From positions 1 to 59,072 of the forward strand of contig CAJMRY010000008.1 of the NCBI GenBank assembly GCA_905215935.1: a stretch of DNA of 59,072 bases, read 5' to 3'. The translations under genes were made by a program, and so were the position numbers. Under the pieces are notes generated by a model, which was given only the letters and a program-made list of their open reading frames with translations, had not been told where the DNA came from and did not search any database. The stretch is from an uncultured bacterium (GTDB lineage: Bacteria; Bacillota; Clostridia; TANB77; CAG-508). Within the stretch, counting starts at the first letter, position 1. Each line of letters begins with the position of its first letter. Shown in pieces: positions 8,053-18,172 of this stretch.

Positions 8053-9291
8053 TTAATTTTGTGAATTTATGAAATCTGTATAAAGTTTACATGCTGTTTC
8101 TGGACTATCTGTACCTTCTGCATTCTTTATTGGTGCAAACTCTTCTTCTCTTTTTACTCTTAATATACTCATATCCTCATATTCTTCAAATGCATCAAAA
8201 ATAAATGCTTCAAATTTATATGCATTTGGCTCAGTTACTTGTATAAAGTTTCCATTATCATCTAAATAATTTGCCTTTTTAAATGCTACATGATATGGTA
8301 ATTTTTTATTCGATAATTCATCTATTGCTTGTATTGAATATAAATGGCTTAGTATATTAACTTCACCAAAAACAAGTTCACCATTTTCGTCTCTTTTACA
8401 AGCCATATCTTCTGGAAGCTCTGTATATTCTATAACTTTTGGTTTTCCTGCTATTTTGCAAAATACTCCTACTTTTTCTTTTGGATTTGTTTTTACAACA
8501 GATTTAGAAGAAATTTTATTATTTTCTTTTATTGTAAGACCTGTTAGTACTGGATCAACAATCTTTAATAAAATATTGTCTACACCTCCAACAAAAATCC
8601 ACTTTATATTATTTTGCTTCATATCTTCTATAATGCCATCTTTTTTCATAGATTGATAAATACTTCCATTACCATCTGATGCTTCTTTTATTAAACAATT
8701 TTTATCTATTATCAACTCACCATTTGTATCTACAAGTGGAAGATTTCCTTGTATAAAGAATTTTACTTTTTCTTTTGGATAACCAAAGTAATTATTTTTT
8801 TCTAAAAATTCTACTGTTTGCTGTTTATTTTCGCTACTTGTCATTACATACCATGGTATAATTACATTATATTTATTATTTGCTTTTTGAAGAGATTCTA
8901 CTATTATTTGGAATAAATATTTTTCTTCTCCGTTTACAGTTATCTTAAAAGTTCCTTTTGGTCCAATATGTCCAAGTCTTGTTCCTTGACCTCCTGCCAT
9001 TGTGACAACAGCATATTCACCATTTCTTATTATTTCTTCCCCAGTTTTAGTATATTCTTCTAAATCTTTATCTAATAATTTTGATTTATCAACATAATTA
9101 ATATGTTCTATTTTACTTGTATCTATGTATTTAGTTTCTTTTACACTATCATATAATTCCATAATTTGCTCAAAATCAATCTGGTTTATTTGTTTAATTA
9201 ATTCTGTTTTGTCTTCTAATCTATCTAATAAATTAATTAATTTTATTTGATTAAATTTTTCTAATTTTTGTATTACATCTTCATTATTCAT
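8053..9291 (-). CDS. UDPGP-type nucleotide-sugar pyrophosphorylase
   Basis: A 412-residue protein of the eukaryote-like UDPGP family (UDP-GlcNAc/UDP-Glc pyrophosphorylase). The nucleotide-binding loop is VVTMAGGQGTRLGHIGPKG, followed by the substrate regions MTSSENKQQTVEF and FIQGNLPLVD, and VGGVDNILLKI with the metal-binding aspartate. It should make a UDP-sugar from UTP and a sugar 1-phosphate; the exact sugar cannot be read from the sequence. ATG 9291 (MNNEDV) is preferred because AAAGGATGG lies at proper distance; an ATG three codons upstream is too close to it. It stands alone between two convergent/divergent intergenic regions. Confidence 0.85.
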   Translation of the reverse strand: MNNEDVIQKLEKFNQIKLINLLDRLEDKTELIKQINQIDFEQIMELYDSVKETKYIDTSKIEHINYVDKSKLLDKDLEEYTKTGEEIIRNGEYAVVTMAGGQGTRLGHIGPKGTFKITVNGEEKYLFQIIVESLQKANNKYNVIIPWYVMTSSENKQQTVEFLEKNNYFGYPKEKVKFFIQGNLPLVDTNGELIIDKNCLIKEASDGNGSIYQSMKKDGIIEDMKQNNIKWIFVGGVDNILLKIVDPVLTGLTIKENNKISSKSVVKTNPKEKVGVFCKIAGKPKVIEYTELPEDMACKRDENGELVFGEVNILSHLYSIQAIDELSNKKLPYHVAFKKANYLDDNGNFIQVTEPNAYKFEAFIFDAFEEYEDMSILRVKREEEFAPIKNAEGTDSPETACKLYTDFINSQN

Positions 9292-9483
9292 GTTTACCAT
9301 CCTTTTCTACTGTATTATATGCATCTTTTATTCAAGCTGTTTCATTGTATCAAACTTTTTTATTATTTGCAAGGTGTCTTTTCAAATCAGAATATTATGT
9401 AAATTATTGACGTATTTTCCTAATTATGGTATAATAAGAAAGTAGTTAACAAAAAAGATATCTTTTAAGGAGGAAAATAAAAT

Positions 9484-10410
9484 ATGATTAATAATAAAAC
9501 TCTTATATTTGGCCATAAAAACCCAGATACAGACTCTATTTTATCATCAATTGTAATGGCTAATTTAGAAAATGAATTAGGAAATGAAGCTATTCCAGTA
9601 CGTCTTGGAAAAATAAATAAAGAAACAGAATATGTATTTAACTATTTACAAATAGAAAGACCAGAAGAAATATCAGATATCGAAGATGGTCAAAATGTAA
9701 TATTGGTAGACCATAATGAAAGTACACAAAGTGCTAATAATATAGCTAATGCAAATATTTTAAAAGTAGTAGATCATCACACAATGAACTTCGTAGCACC
9801 ATATCAATTATATTATAGAGCTGAACCTGTTGGTTGTACAGCTACAGTACTTTATAAAATGTACAAAGAATATGATGTTGAAATTAGTAAAACAATTGCT
9901 ACATTAATGGTAAGTTCAATTATTTCTGATACATTATTATTTAAATCACCAACATGTACTAAGGAAGATAAAATGGTTGCTGAAAAGCTTGCAAATATTG
10001 CAGAAATAGATTTAGAAGTTTATGGAAAAGAACTATTAAAAGCAGGTACAGATATTAGTGAATTTACTCCTGAACAAGTTATCAATATAGATAGCAAATT
10101 ATTTGAAAAAGGTGGCAAAAAATTTAAAATAGCACAAATTAATACAGCTGATTTAGATGATGTATTTAAAAATAAAGCATATTTTGAAACAGCTATTAAT
10201 AATGAAATTGCAAATGAAAACTTAGATTTATATGTTTTTGCTGCAACAGATATATTAAATTCAAACTCTAAAATTATTACATTAGGTAATGATGCAGGTA
10301 TAGTAGAAAAAGCTTATGGTGTTACTTTGGATGACCATACTGCAATGCTTGAAAACGTTGTATCTAGAAAAAAACAAATGTTACCAAAAATATTAGAAAA
10401 TTTAGATTAA
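9484..10410 (+). CDS. ppaC: Manganese-dependent inorganic pyrophosphatase
   Basis: This 308-residue DHH-family (family II) pyrophosphatase carries the metal-ligand motifs GHKNPDTDS (~9-17), LVDHNE (~76-81) and VVDHH (~98-102), and the C-terminal RKKQ phosphate-binding motif. It hydrolyses pyrophosphate to phosphate and so pulls biosynthetic reactions forward. Length equals the usual ~308 residues. It has a TTAAGGAGG ribosome site and a following terminator. No CBS/DRTGG insert is present, so it is the simple unregulated form. Confidence 0.95.
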   Translation: MINNKTLIFGHKNPDTDSILSSIVMANLENELGNEAIPVRLGKINKETEYVFNYLQIERPEEISDIEDGQNVILVDHNESTQSANNIANANILKVVDHHTMNFVAPYQLYYRAEPVGCTATVLYKMYKEYDVEISKTIATLMVSSIISDTLLFKSPTCTKEDKMVAEKLANIAEIDLEVYGKELLKAGTDISEFTPEQVINIDSKLFEKGGKKFKIAQINTADLDDVFKNKAYFETAINNEIANENLDLYVFAATDILNSNSKIITLGNDAGIVEKAYGVTLDDHTAMLENVVSRKKQMLPKILENLD

Positions 10411-10424
10411 TTTCTTTAAAATAG

Positions 10425-10463
10425 AAAAATGAACTATTTAAATAAAAAAATAGTTCATTTTTT
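10425..10463 (+). terminator. Terminator of ppaC
   Basis: AAATGAACTATTT pairs with AAATAGTTCATTT, followed by a T-run. Confidence 0.85.
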
Positions 10464-10815
10464 TATTTTTGTAACAATTAACTATCACAAGATTGTTAAT
10501 ATTTACAATAAAAAGAATAATTATCTAATAAAAAGACAAAAATATATATCAAATAATTATCTAGTCGACTAACATTATTTCTTAAATAAAACAGATAAGA
10601 ATTACAACAAATTATAACATACTAATAGTTAATGGATAATGGTTGCTTTAAAATTATCAGTCAAAACTCTATATGTATAAATATTAGAATATTATCTTGT
10701 AACTACTAATAAATTATTTTCTTATATAATGTTGTTTTATTTTGTCATTATGGTATAATTTCTTTATTATATTTACTAATGTATTTAAATATTTAATATA
10801 GGATGTGTGTTAATT
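10464..10815. other. Gene-free AT-rich spacer before alr
   Basis: About 350 bases with no frame of useful length, no repeat and no clear structure. A weak promoter for alr is likely near TTGTTTTATTTTGTCATTAT (about 10730-10750), but I cannot fix it. The ribosome site ahead of alr (GGATGTG) is weak. Confidence 0.5.
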
Positions 10816-11915
10816 ATGAAAGAATTAATTATAAATAAACAAAATCTATTGTTTAATATAGAACAAATAAAAAAAAGAACCACTAAAGATAATTATACTA
10901 TTATTGCAGTAGTAAAAGGAAATGGTTATGGTTTAGGACTTGTTCCCTATACCAAATTTTTATCTGAAAACGGTATAAACTTTTTTGCAATGGCAAGTTT
11001 AGAAGAAGCTATAGAATTAAGACAATCTGGAATCAAAGAAAAACTTATGATTTTAACTCCATTCGTAGATAAAAATGAAGTTGAAATTTTAATAAAAAAT
11101 AATATCATTCTAACCATCGATTCATATGAATCTGCAAAAATCGCAAATATAGTTGCAAAAGAGCAAAATAAAACAGTCACAGCTCATGTTAAAATTGATA
11201 CACGGGTTATCACGATATGGCTTTTCTTATAATTCTTCTAATGATATATCTAATATTATAAAAGAATGTAGCAATATTGAATTTGAGGGTATATTCTCCC
11301 ATCTTTCTAATTCTTTAGCAAAAGATAGCTCATGGAGTATAACGCAATTTAATAGATTTACTTCTATAATATCGAAATTAGAAAACCTTAATATACAATT
11401 TAAATTAAAACATATTTGCAATTCATCTGGATTTTTTAAATATCCTAACATGCATTTAAATGCTTCAAGAATCGGTTCTGCATTTATTGGAAATGCATAT
11501 GGCCCTGGAAATTTTCTAAAACATATTGGTACTTTCCATACTAAAATTTCAAAAATTAAAAACTTAAATAAAGGAGATATAATTGGATATGGAAATTCTT
11601 ATATTGCATCCAAACCTACTAAAATAGCTATTCTGCATACTGGATATTTTGATGGAATTGGAATTACTCTTGTAGATCAAAGATTTAAATTTTTAAGTAA
11701 AGCTAAACGAGTATTTATGGATTTTAAAAAGTTATTTTCAAATGATTTTGTATATTTAAATATTAATGGTAAATTTTATAAAGTTTTAGGTCAAATTCGG
11801 AATGTATGATACTATTATCGATATTACTGGAGAAGACTTTAAGGAAAATGACGATATTTATTTTAATGTTCGCCCAATTTTAATTGATTCTAGTGTTGAA
11901 AGGAAATATATATAA
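10816..11915 (+). CDS. alr: Alanine racemase, two CGG +1 sites
   Basis: This PLP-dependent racemase supplies D-alanine for peptidoglycan. The PLP lysine lies in AVVKGNGYGLG. At CGG 11203-11205, skipping the C gives HVKIDTGLSRYGF, the family's KIDTGMxRxGF motif. The long middle part holds HICNSSGFF and RIGSAFIGN, then a TGYFDG motif resembling the active-site VGYADG. At CGG 11798-11800, skipping the C gives GQIGMYDTIIDIT, the conserved segment near the second catalytic residue. The restored length is 365 residues, normal for Alr, ending with TAA at 11913-11915. The first site shifts into GGG, the only GGG among the sixteen. Confidence 0.9.
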
Positions 11916-12018
11916 AAAATAAGTAAGAAATCATTTTTAATAATATATATGTAAGTATCCAAAATCGGTTAAAAATATAAAACTGATCATAAAAATATTA
12001 TTTCAAGGAGTGTTATTT

Positions 12019-13386
12019 ATGAAAAAAATATTATTTATCTTTGCTCTGTGGGTTTCAAAGCTAGTGCTACTCTTGGGCAAAATTTTAAAAAAGCAAGGTT
12101 CTATGATTTCTGGAAAAGTTGCTACTAATATTCAAAAAGATTTTGTAAAATATTTTTCAAATATTGATTATTCAAAAACTATATTTGTTACTGGAACAAA
12201 TGGAAAGTCTACTACTACAAATTTAATCGCACATACAATTAAATCAGCTAATAAAAAAGTAGCTACTAATACTGAAGGCGCTAATATGATGAGTGGTATT
12301 GCAAACACCCTAATAAAAAACTGTAATCTATTTGGAAAGTTCAATAAAGAATATTTAATTTTAGAAATCGACGAACGTAGCTTGCGTGCTATACATAAGG
12401 TTTTGCCTGCAGCTAATTTATGTATAAGTAACCTTCAAAAAGACCAAGTACAAAGAAATGGTGACCCAGATTTTATTTATCGCATGTTTGCAGATACTAT
12501 TAACAAAGATATGACTTTGTTTGTTAATAATGAAGAACCTAGAAGTCGTAGTTTAGAAGATTATGCAGGAAAAGTAATTTATTATAGTATGGAAAGAAAT
12601 GAAAAAACTTATGAAAAAAACGATTTCTATACAGTTACTCTTCCTTGTCCAAAATGTAATCACAAAATTCAATATGACTACTATAATATAGAAAACATCG
12701 GAAAATTTAAATGTACGAATTGCTCTTATGAAAGTGTAGAAAATCCTAATGTTCTAATTACAGATATTAACTATGAAGAAAAAACATTTAAATGTGAAAA
12801 TGACAAATATACTGTTACTTATATAAACCCTTTCTACATTTATAATTATGCTTTATGTATTGCAATTTGTAAACAATTTGGCATTGGTTATTCTGATATT
12901 CAAAAAGGATTTAATTCATTTATAAATCCAGCAGATAGAAGAGTAATCTATAAATATGGAGATAAAACTATACACTATTTAAGAATTAAGCAAGAAAATC
13001 CAGAAACTCTTCAAAATGCATTAGATACACTTGCACGAGATAAACAAGAAAAAGCTGTATTTATGGGACTATACGAAATTAAGGACTTCCCTCCTGCCTA
13101 TACTAATACTTTTTACTTCTTCGATTGTAACTTTAAACCAGTAGTAGAATCTAATGTAGAACAATACGTAGTTTTTTCTAAAACAGTATGTTACGATTGT
13201 GCAAATCGCATGATTTATGATGGTGCACCTATAGAAAAAATTAAAATATTTGATATTGAAGATGACTTTGCTACTATTTTCGAACCACTAAATGAAATTA
13301 AGACTAATAATATTTATATTATTACAGGAATGAAACCTTATAATAAAATAAATAAATTTTTTAAGGAAGGTGACAAAAATGAATAA
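12019..13386 (+). CDS. murT: MurT-like Mur ligase family protein
   Basis: This 455-residue protein has an N-terminal hydrophobic stretch, the Mur ligase P-loop VTGTNGKST (~59-67), NTEGANMMSGIA and a zinc ribbon CPKC...CTNC inserted in the central domain, as in MurT. With GatD, MurT amidates lipid II at D-iGln. The C-terminal ligase domain is divergent (HYLRIKQENPETLQNAL, FYFFDCNFK keeps an aspartate at the expected motif). The next gene overlaps it by eight bases, which fits a MurT-GatD pair. Because the partner lacks catalytic residues, the true reaction is uncertain. Confidence 0.8.
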   Translation: MKKILFIFALWVSKLVLLLGKILKKQGSMISGKVATNIQKDFVKYFSNIDYSKTIFVTGTNGKSTTTNLIAHTIKSANKKVATNTEGANMMSGIANTLIKNCNLFGKFNKEYLILEIDERSLRAIHKVLPAANLCISNLQKDQVQRNGDPDFIYRMFADTINKDMTLFVNNEEPRSRSLEDYAGKVIYYSMERNEKTYEKNDFYTVTLPCPKCNHKIQYDYYNIENIGKFKCTNCSYESVENPNVLITDINYEEKTFKCENDKYTVTYINPFYIYNYALCIAICKQFGIGYSDIQKGFNSFINPADRRVIYKYGDKTIHYLRIKQENPETLQNALDTLARDKQEKAVFMGLYEIKDFPPAYTNTFYFFDCNFKPVVESNVEQYVVFSKTVCYDCANRMIYDGAPIEKIKIFDIEDDFATIFEPLNEIKTNNIYIITGMKPYNKINKFFKEGDKNE

Positions 13387-14128
13387 TGAAATAAACTTAG
13401 CTTGGATGTATCCAGATATTTTAAATCTTCATGGTGAAAGAGGAAATAGCCAAAGTTTTAAAAAAGTAGCAGACAAATTAAATATAAAATTAAATATTCA
13501 AAGAATTGATGATTTAGAACAAAAAATAGATTTCTCAAATTATGACATATTACTTTTTAATAGCGGTGAATTAAAAGTAATACCTTCTATTTTACAATCT
13601 CTTAATGGCATGTTAGATGAACTAAATGAATATATAAAAAACAAAAAAACTATAATTGTAACTGGCACTACTGGTGCACTTTTGGCAAATACTATTACAC
13701 GATATGATAATTCTTCATATTCAGGATTAAAACTTCTAAATATGGATATAAAAGAAAGAACTATGGTTATTGGAGATGACCTTTATTATACATTAGAAGA
13801 TGGAACCCAAATAATTGGTTCTCAAATTCAAATGGTTGATATTACACTAAATGATGAAAAGCCTCTTGGAACAATTAAATATGGTTATGGAAATAATGGA
13901 CAAACTACTGAAGGAGCAACTAAAGATAACATTATTTTTACTAATTGTTTAGGTCCTGTTTTCGTTAAAAATCCTTGGTTTGTTGAAAAGATTTTAAAAG
14001 CAGTATGTAAGCAAAAAGGTATAGAAATTTCAGAAGATATACACCCTAATTATGAAATCGAAACAAAATCTTTAGAATCCACAAAAGAATTTATAAACAA
14101 AAAAATTTCATCACAAAAAGAAGTATAA
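13379..14128 (+). CDS. gatD: GatD-like amidotransferase, catalytic residues absent
   Basis: About 249 residues in the place of GatD, overlapping murT and starting MNNEINLAWMYPDILNLHGE, the GatD/CobQ-like opening. Normal GatD has a nucleophile elbow of type CGGYQ and a histidine near LHGP. Here the elbow reads VTGTTGALLA, with Thr where Cys is expected, and the later segment reads CLGPVFVKNPW without histidine. Only two cysteines exist in the whole protein, and neither is at the elbow. It is therefore probably not a working glutaminase, or works differently. ATG 13379 follows AAGGAAGGTGACAAAA; a GTG at 13370 is less likely. Confidence 0.75.
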   Translation: MNNEINLAWMYPDILNLHGERGNSQSFKKVADKLNIKLNIQRIDDLEQKIDFSNYDILLFNSGELKVIPSILQSLNGMLDELNEYIKNKKTIIVTGTTGALLANTITRYDNSSYSGLKLLNMDIKERTMVIGDDLYYTLEDGTQIIGSQIQMVDITLNDEKPLGTIKYGYGNNGQTTEGATKDNIIFTNCLGPVFVKNPWFVEKILKAVCKQKGIEISEDIHPNYEIETKSLESTKEFINKKISSQKEV

Positions 14129-14164
14129 AAAACAATAAACTGTTACTATTCCTAACTTATTTTT

Positions 14165-14345
14165 AAAAGCACATACTAGCCTAAAAAAGGTTGATATATA
14201 TAAATCAAAACTAATCGCTAATGGTACTACATTAGCTCATTCTTCTACTTAAAATACGTGGCGGGTGAAAGTTATTAATAACTTTCACCCGCCACGCTTC
14301 AAGATTGGTTTTATTTATATATTAACTTTTTTAGACGGCAACATT
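14165..14345. repeat. Hairpin repeat, copy 2
   Basis: The left flank AAAAGCACATACTAGCCT and right flank GACGGCAACATT match the family. The outer arms are imperfect (TAAAAAAGGTTGATATAT against ATATATTAACTTTTTTA). The core contains a perfect inner palindrome of 19-bp arms (GTGGCGGGTGAAAGTTATT and its complement) followed by CACGCTTCAAGATTGGTTT. It fills the 14129-14392 spacer between convergent genes. Confidence 0.8.
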
Positions 14346-14392
14346 ATTCTTCTATATCATTAAAATAAGGTATCTGACATCAACATTAAACT

Positions 14393-16036
14393 TTAAGCAT
14401 ATATTTTTAGCTTTCTTAATACTCCATATAGCTTATTTCCCATCGGCAAAGCACATATTTCATCTTTATTTAATATTTTTAAATATGCAACAACAAATAA
14501 ATATATTATTGCACCAATTCCAATATTACATATTGTTAATATATAATTATTTACTACAGATTTTAGGAAATAATTTATAATAAATATTACTATCCCCATA
14601 ATTATTCCGGCAAATAATGGTTTTATCAAATTATTCTTTATATTAAGCTTAATATTTATTGCACTTTTTATTGCCCTATATGTAATAATAAATGTAATAA
14701 CTTGGCATATTAAAGAACTAATAGTTGCTCCATATATATTTATATTTGGATTTCTTATTAAAATAAGATTTAAAATAATTTTAACCACACTACCACATGT
14801 TAAAGCTATTGCTGGTATATATAATTTATTTAATCCATATAAAGCCCCATTTAAAGTATGATTAATAGCAACAAAAATCATTGTAATTGCAGCAATTTGT
14901 AATATACCTGCTCCATCAGATGCACTTGGATATAACATTTTAAGTATAGGATTTGCCAAAACTATAAAACCTACTGCACAAGGTATTACTATTAATAGTG
15001 ATGCAGACATTGAAAATGTTATTTTATTTGATGCTGATTTGTAATCTTTTTTTGCAATTGCTGATGATATTGCTGGAACTAAAGCTGATGAAAAAGCTAA
15101 ATTAATAGCTATTGGAAGATTAGCAATAGTATCTACTTTAGATAAAATACCAGTTAGCCTCATAGCTTCTTGTTCTAGAAGTTCCTTACCTTGAATTATC
15201 CCCTCATATGCAATTTGAATACAATTACTTACTGTTACTGTATCAATAAGCATATTTACAACAGATATAATAGATCCAATTGTAATTGGAATAGAAGACA
15301 TAAGAATTGTTTTTGCAACTGATGCAACTTTTCTAGTATCTGGCTTTTGTTCTACATTTTTGTATTTTTCTGCATACTTTTTATTATTTCTTTTATAGTA
15401 CATTAATAAGTATGAAAAAGAGATTAATATTGCAAGTGTTGTAGATAAATTTCCACCTGCAGCCATAATATAAGGCTCTTTTCCTACTAAAGCATACACA
15501 AATGTAATTGTTAATGTACAATTAAATAATTGTTCTAATGTCTGAGATACACTAGTTGGTTTCATTGTTCCAAGTCCTGCAAAATATCCTCTAAATACTG
15601 CTGATGTAGTAACAAAAAATATTGCAGGTGCAAGTACCCTTAATACATATTTAACATCTGGTACATTTAAAATATTGCTTGCTATAAAATCTGAAAATAC
15701 GTATAAAAATAACGAGAAAAATCCACCTACTATAGCAAATAGTCCCATTGCAATTTTAAATATTCTATGTGCAGATTTATATTCACCAACAGCTACTTTT
15801 TCAGAAACTAGTCTTGAAACTGCACTTGGTATTCCCTGTGAAGAAATTGTTAATAAAACTGCATAAATTTGATATCCCGCTGAATAATATCCATTACCTA
15901 AGTCTCCAAACCCAGGTACGTTCATTATTACAAGTCTATATACTAACCCTAATACCTTTATTAAAACTTGAGAAAACATAAGCATTAAAACATTTCCCAT
16001 AAATGAATTTTTCTTTTCTTTCAATCTCTTTCCCAC
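14393..16036 (-). CDS. MOP-superfamily lipid/polysaccharide flippase (SpoVB/MurJ-like)
   Basis: A 547-residue membrane protein with about 14 hydrophobic segments and the family opening SFMGNVLMLMFSQVLIKVLGLVYRL. It includes GIPSAVSRLVSEK and FRGYFAGLGTMKPTSVSQ, typical of the SpoVB/YkvU/MurJ-like polysaccharide flippases in Firmicutes. It likely flips lipid-linked cell-wall or spore-cortex precursors across the membrane. Which paralogue it is cannot be decided. It stands alone, convergent to the preceding cell-wall gene pair across a hairpin repeat. Confidence 0.85.
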   Translation of the reverse strand: MGKRLKEKKNSFMGNVLMLMFSQVLIKVLGLVYRLVIMNVPGFGDLGNGYYSAGYQIYAVLLTISSQGIPSAVSRLVSEKVAVGEYKSAHRIFKIAMGLFAIVGGFFSLFLYVFSDFIASNILNVPDVKYVLRVLAPAIFFVTTSAVFRGYFAGLGTMKPTSVSQTLEQLFNCTLTITFVYALVGKEPYIMAAGGNLSTTLAILISFSYLLMYYKRNNKKYAEKYKNVEQKPDTRKVASVAKTILMSSIPITIGSIISVVNMLIDTVTVSNCIQIAYEGIIQGKELLEQEAMRLTGILSKVDTIANLPIAINLAFSSALVPAISSAIAKKDYKSASNKITFSMSASLLIVIPCAVGFIVLANPILKMLYPSASDGAGILQIAAITMIFVAINHTLNGALYGLNKLYIPAIALTCGSVVKIILNLILIRNPNINIYGATISSLICQVITFIITYRAIKSAINIKLNIKNNLIKPLFAGIIMGIVIFIINYFLKSVVNNYILTICNIGIGAIIYLFVVAYLKILNKDEICALPMGNKLYGVLRKLKIYA

Positions 16037-16331
16037 TTTCTTTTGATTATTATTTTGATTGTTAATTTCTATTTTTGTATTATATATTACTGTATATTTT
16101 TTTTCAACATTATTTTTTAGGTTATTTTAAGTTATATATATTTAATTGTTTTACTTTAATATATTAGTTTATATCTTAATTACATTTTTTATAAAAATAT
16201 CTCCTTAAAATAAATATAATACAATTAAACTTTGTCATATAATTGATATTTTCTAAATTATTGAAATAAAAAATGTTTATTGCTATAATATAAAAAATAA
16301 AAAAAGCATACTGAAATGGAGTAATTTTAAT

Positions 16332-17514
16332 ATGAATAGATGGAAAAACCTTATATTAACACATAGTACAAAAGAAATTTTAATATTATTTAATTCAATA
16401 TTTTTAGGAATTTATTTTCTAAAAATTACTCAAGGAAATATAACAACAGTTGCAATATATTATCTTATATACTATTTATCACATATTTTATGGAGATATA
16501 TCGTTAGTAAATTTATAAAATCCAATAGGGTAATAAAAATATATCGATTTTCGTTATTTAGTAATCTTTTAATTTCTTTAACATTACTTATATCAAAAGA
16601 AAACATTTTAAACTATATATACCTATTTGCTACTGTTTATGCATTTAGTCAATGTCTATATTGGACCAGTTATGAAATTATAATTAATGATTCTAATAAT
16701 AATGACAATTTTAATAAGTATTTTACTTATGATAGTGTCTTATCTAATATCACATATATAATATTTCCTACAATATTTGGAAATATTATTGAAAACTATT
16801 CTTATAGCTTAGTTTTTATAATTCTATTTATTATAACCATAATATCTTTAGCTATTTCATTTACAATAAAAGATATTTCTATTGATTGTAATCCTATAAA
16901 ACTAAGAGATTTTAAAAAGAATATAAAAAATAAGAAATTATTAAAACAAATGACTCTTCAAAGTATTTGTGATGGGTTAACAAATGGAGGAGTAATTCAA
17001 TTACTAAGTACATTAATTTTATATAATAATGTATCTAGTGAAAGTTTTATTGGAAATTTATCAAGTATCATTGGAATTTTATGTATTCTTATAGCTATTA
17101 TTGCAGAAAAAAAGATAAATTATAATAATTATCCTAAAGTAGTATTACCTATAATGTTTCTTATATTTATCATTACAATTCCAATAAGCTTAAATGCAAG
17201 TGTATTTTTAATAGTTATTTACAAATTTTTAATAGATATTGGCGATATATTAACTAATATAGAAGGAAATGCACTTACATTTTTAAGTTTCGATAAAATT
17301 GCTGATTCAGAATTTAAAGTAGATTATCTATGGTATATAGAATTAATATTAAATATTGGTAGAGCAATTCGGACTAATTATGATTATTTTATTCTCCAAA
17401 ATATTTAATAATATAAATTCATTAATTATATTATTTATTTTCTTTAGCATATTCTTTATACTAAGGGCATATATAATTACAAAAATACAGAAAAATCTTC
17501 AAAAATCAACTTAA
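16332..17514 (+). CDS. MFS-type membrane transporter, one CGG +1 site
   Basis: A hydrophobic protein with about ten to twelve membrane helices. The first 346 codons end at CGG (17370-17372) after LNIGRAI. Skipping C17370 opens 47 more codons beginning GLIMIILFSKIFNN and including LIILFIFFSIFFIL, the expected last membrane helices, then stops at 17514. Without the shift, translation would end after an irrelevant 12-residue tail. The restored length (393) is normal for this fold. It resembles MFS permeases of clostridia, as does the protein at 50890-52158; substrate unknown. The preceding codon is ATT and the new codon GGA. Confidence 0.78.
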
Positions 17515-17526
17515 AATATTATAACT

Positions 17527-17583
17527 AAATCTATAAAAGAACTAGAATATATTTATATATAATTCTAGTTCTTTTATAGATTT
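17527..17583. terminator. Bidirectional terminator
   Basis: The 22-base arms 17527-17548 (starting AAATCTATAAAAGAACTAG) and 17562-17583 are perfect complements with T-rich exits. It serves the MFS gene and the convergent cotJC. Confidence 0.9.
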
Positions 17584-17593
17584 ATATTTTTAA

Positions 17594-18045
17594 TTAACAG
17601 CCACAATTATTATTATTCATATTACATCCGCAATTATTTTGATTACAATTCATTTTTGTCATATAAAATTTCTTTTCTGCAAGTTTATCTTGAACACCTC
17701 TTAAAGCTTCTCCAAATCTTTGGAAGTGAACTACTTCTCTTTGTCTTAAGAAACGAAGTGGATCTATTACATCTGGATCATCTTTACAAAGATCTATTAG
17801 TTTTTCATAAGTTGCCCTTGCTTTTTGTTCCGCAGCAAGATCTTCTTGAAGATTAGCTATTGGATCACCTTTGGCTGCAATATATGCTGCTGTAAAAGGT
17901 ACTCCTGCTGCTGATTGTGGATATACATCAACTCCATGGTCTGTATAATATGCCCCAAGTCCTGCTTTTTCTAATTCTTCTGGACATACACCATCTGTTA
18001 ACTGATGTACTATTGTTCCAACCATTTCTAAGTGAGCAAGTTCTT
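17594..18045 (-). CDS. cotJC: cotJC, 3' part (split by intervening element)
   Basis: The C-terminal 149 residues of CotJC, a manganese-catalase-like inner spore-coat protein. It contains LAHLEMVGTIVHQL, VPFTAAYIA, EQKARATYEKLIDL and the di-metal helix REVVHFQRFGEAL, and ends in a Cys/Asn-rich tail. The 5' part is at 23598-23792, 5.56 kb away, beyond a recombinase-bearing element. Joining the two at the shared AAGAA (coding strand) yields ...NDIGTEELAHLEMVG..., a canonical 213-residue CotJC. The metal-ligand glutamates lie on both sides of the break, so the gene is non-functional until excision. Expected expression is in the mother cell late in sporulation. Confidence 0.93.
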
Positions 18046-18065
18046 TGGTTCCTTCATGATGTCAA
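18041..18065. other. Left attachment site of the cotJC element
   Basis: TTCTT (18041-18045) is shared with the right junction. It is followed by GGTTCC (18047-18052) and ATGATGTCAA (18056-18065), which are the exact reverse complements of half-site blocks at the right end. Gene sequence lies to the left, element sequence to the right. Confidence 0.85.
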
Positions 18066-18121
18066 TCATTATATTTCGACTTATCGGTTAAAAATTTAGT
18101 GTTATTGGCTGTAAAATAGCA

Positions 18122-18162
18122 AAAGTTCACTTTGTGAATTAAAGTACTACTTAAGTGAACTT
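18122..18162 (-). terminator. Stem-loop after the RhuM gene
   Basis: AAAGTTCACTT (18122-18132) pairs with AAGTGAACTTT (18152-18162), just downstream of the minus-strand RhuM gene. The following T-run is weak. Confidence 0.5.
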
Positions 18163-18172
18163 TGGTATATTT

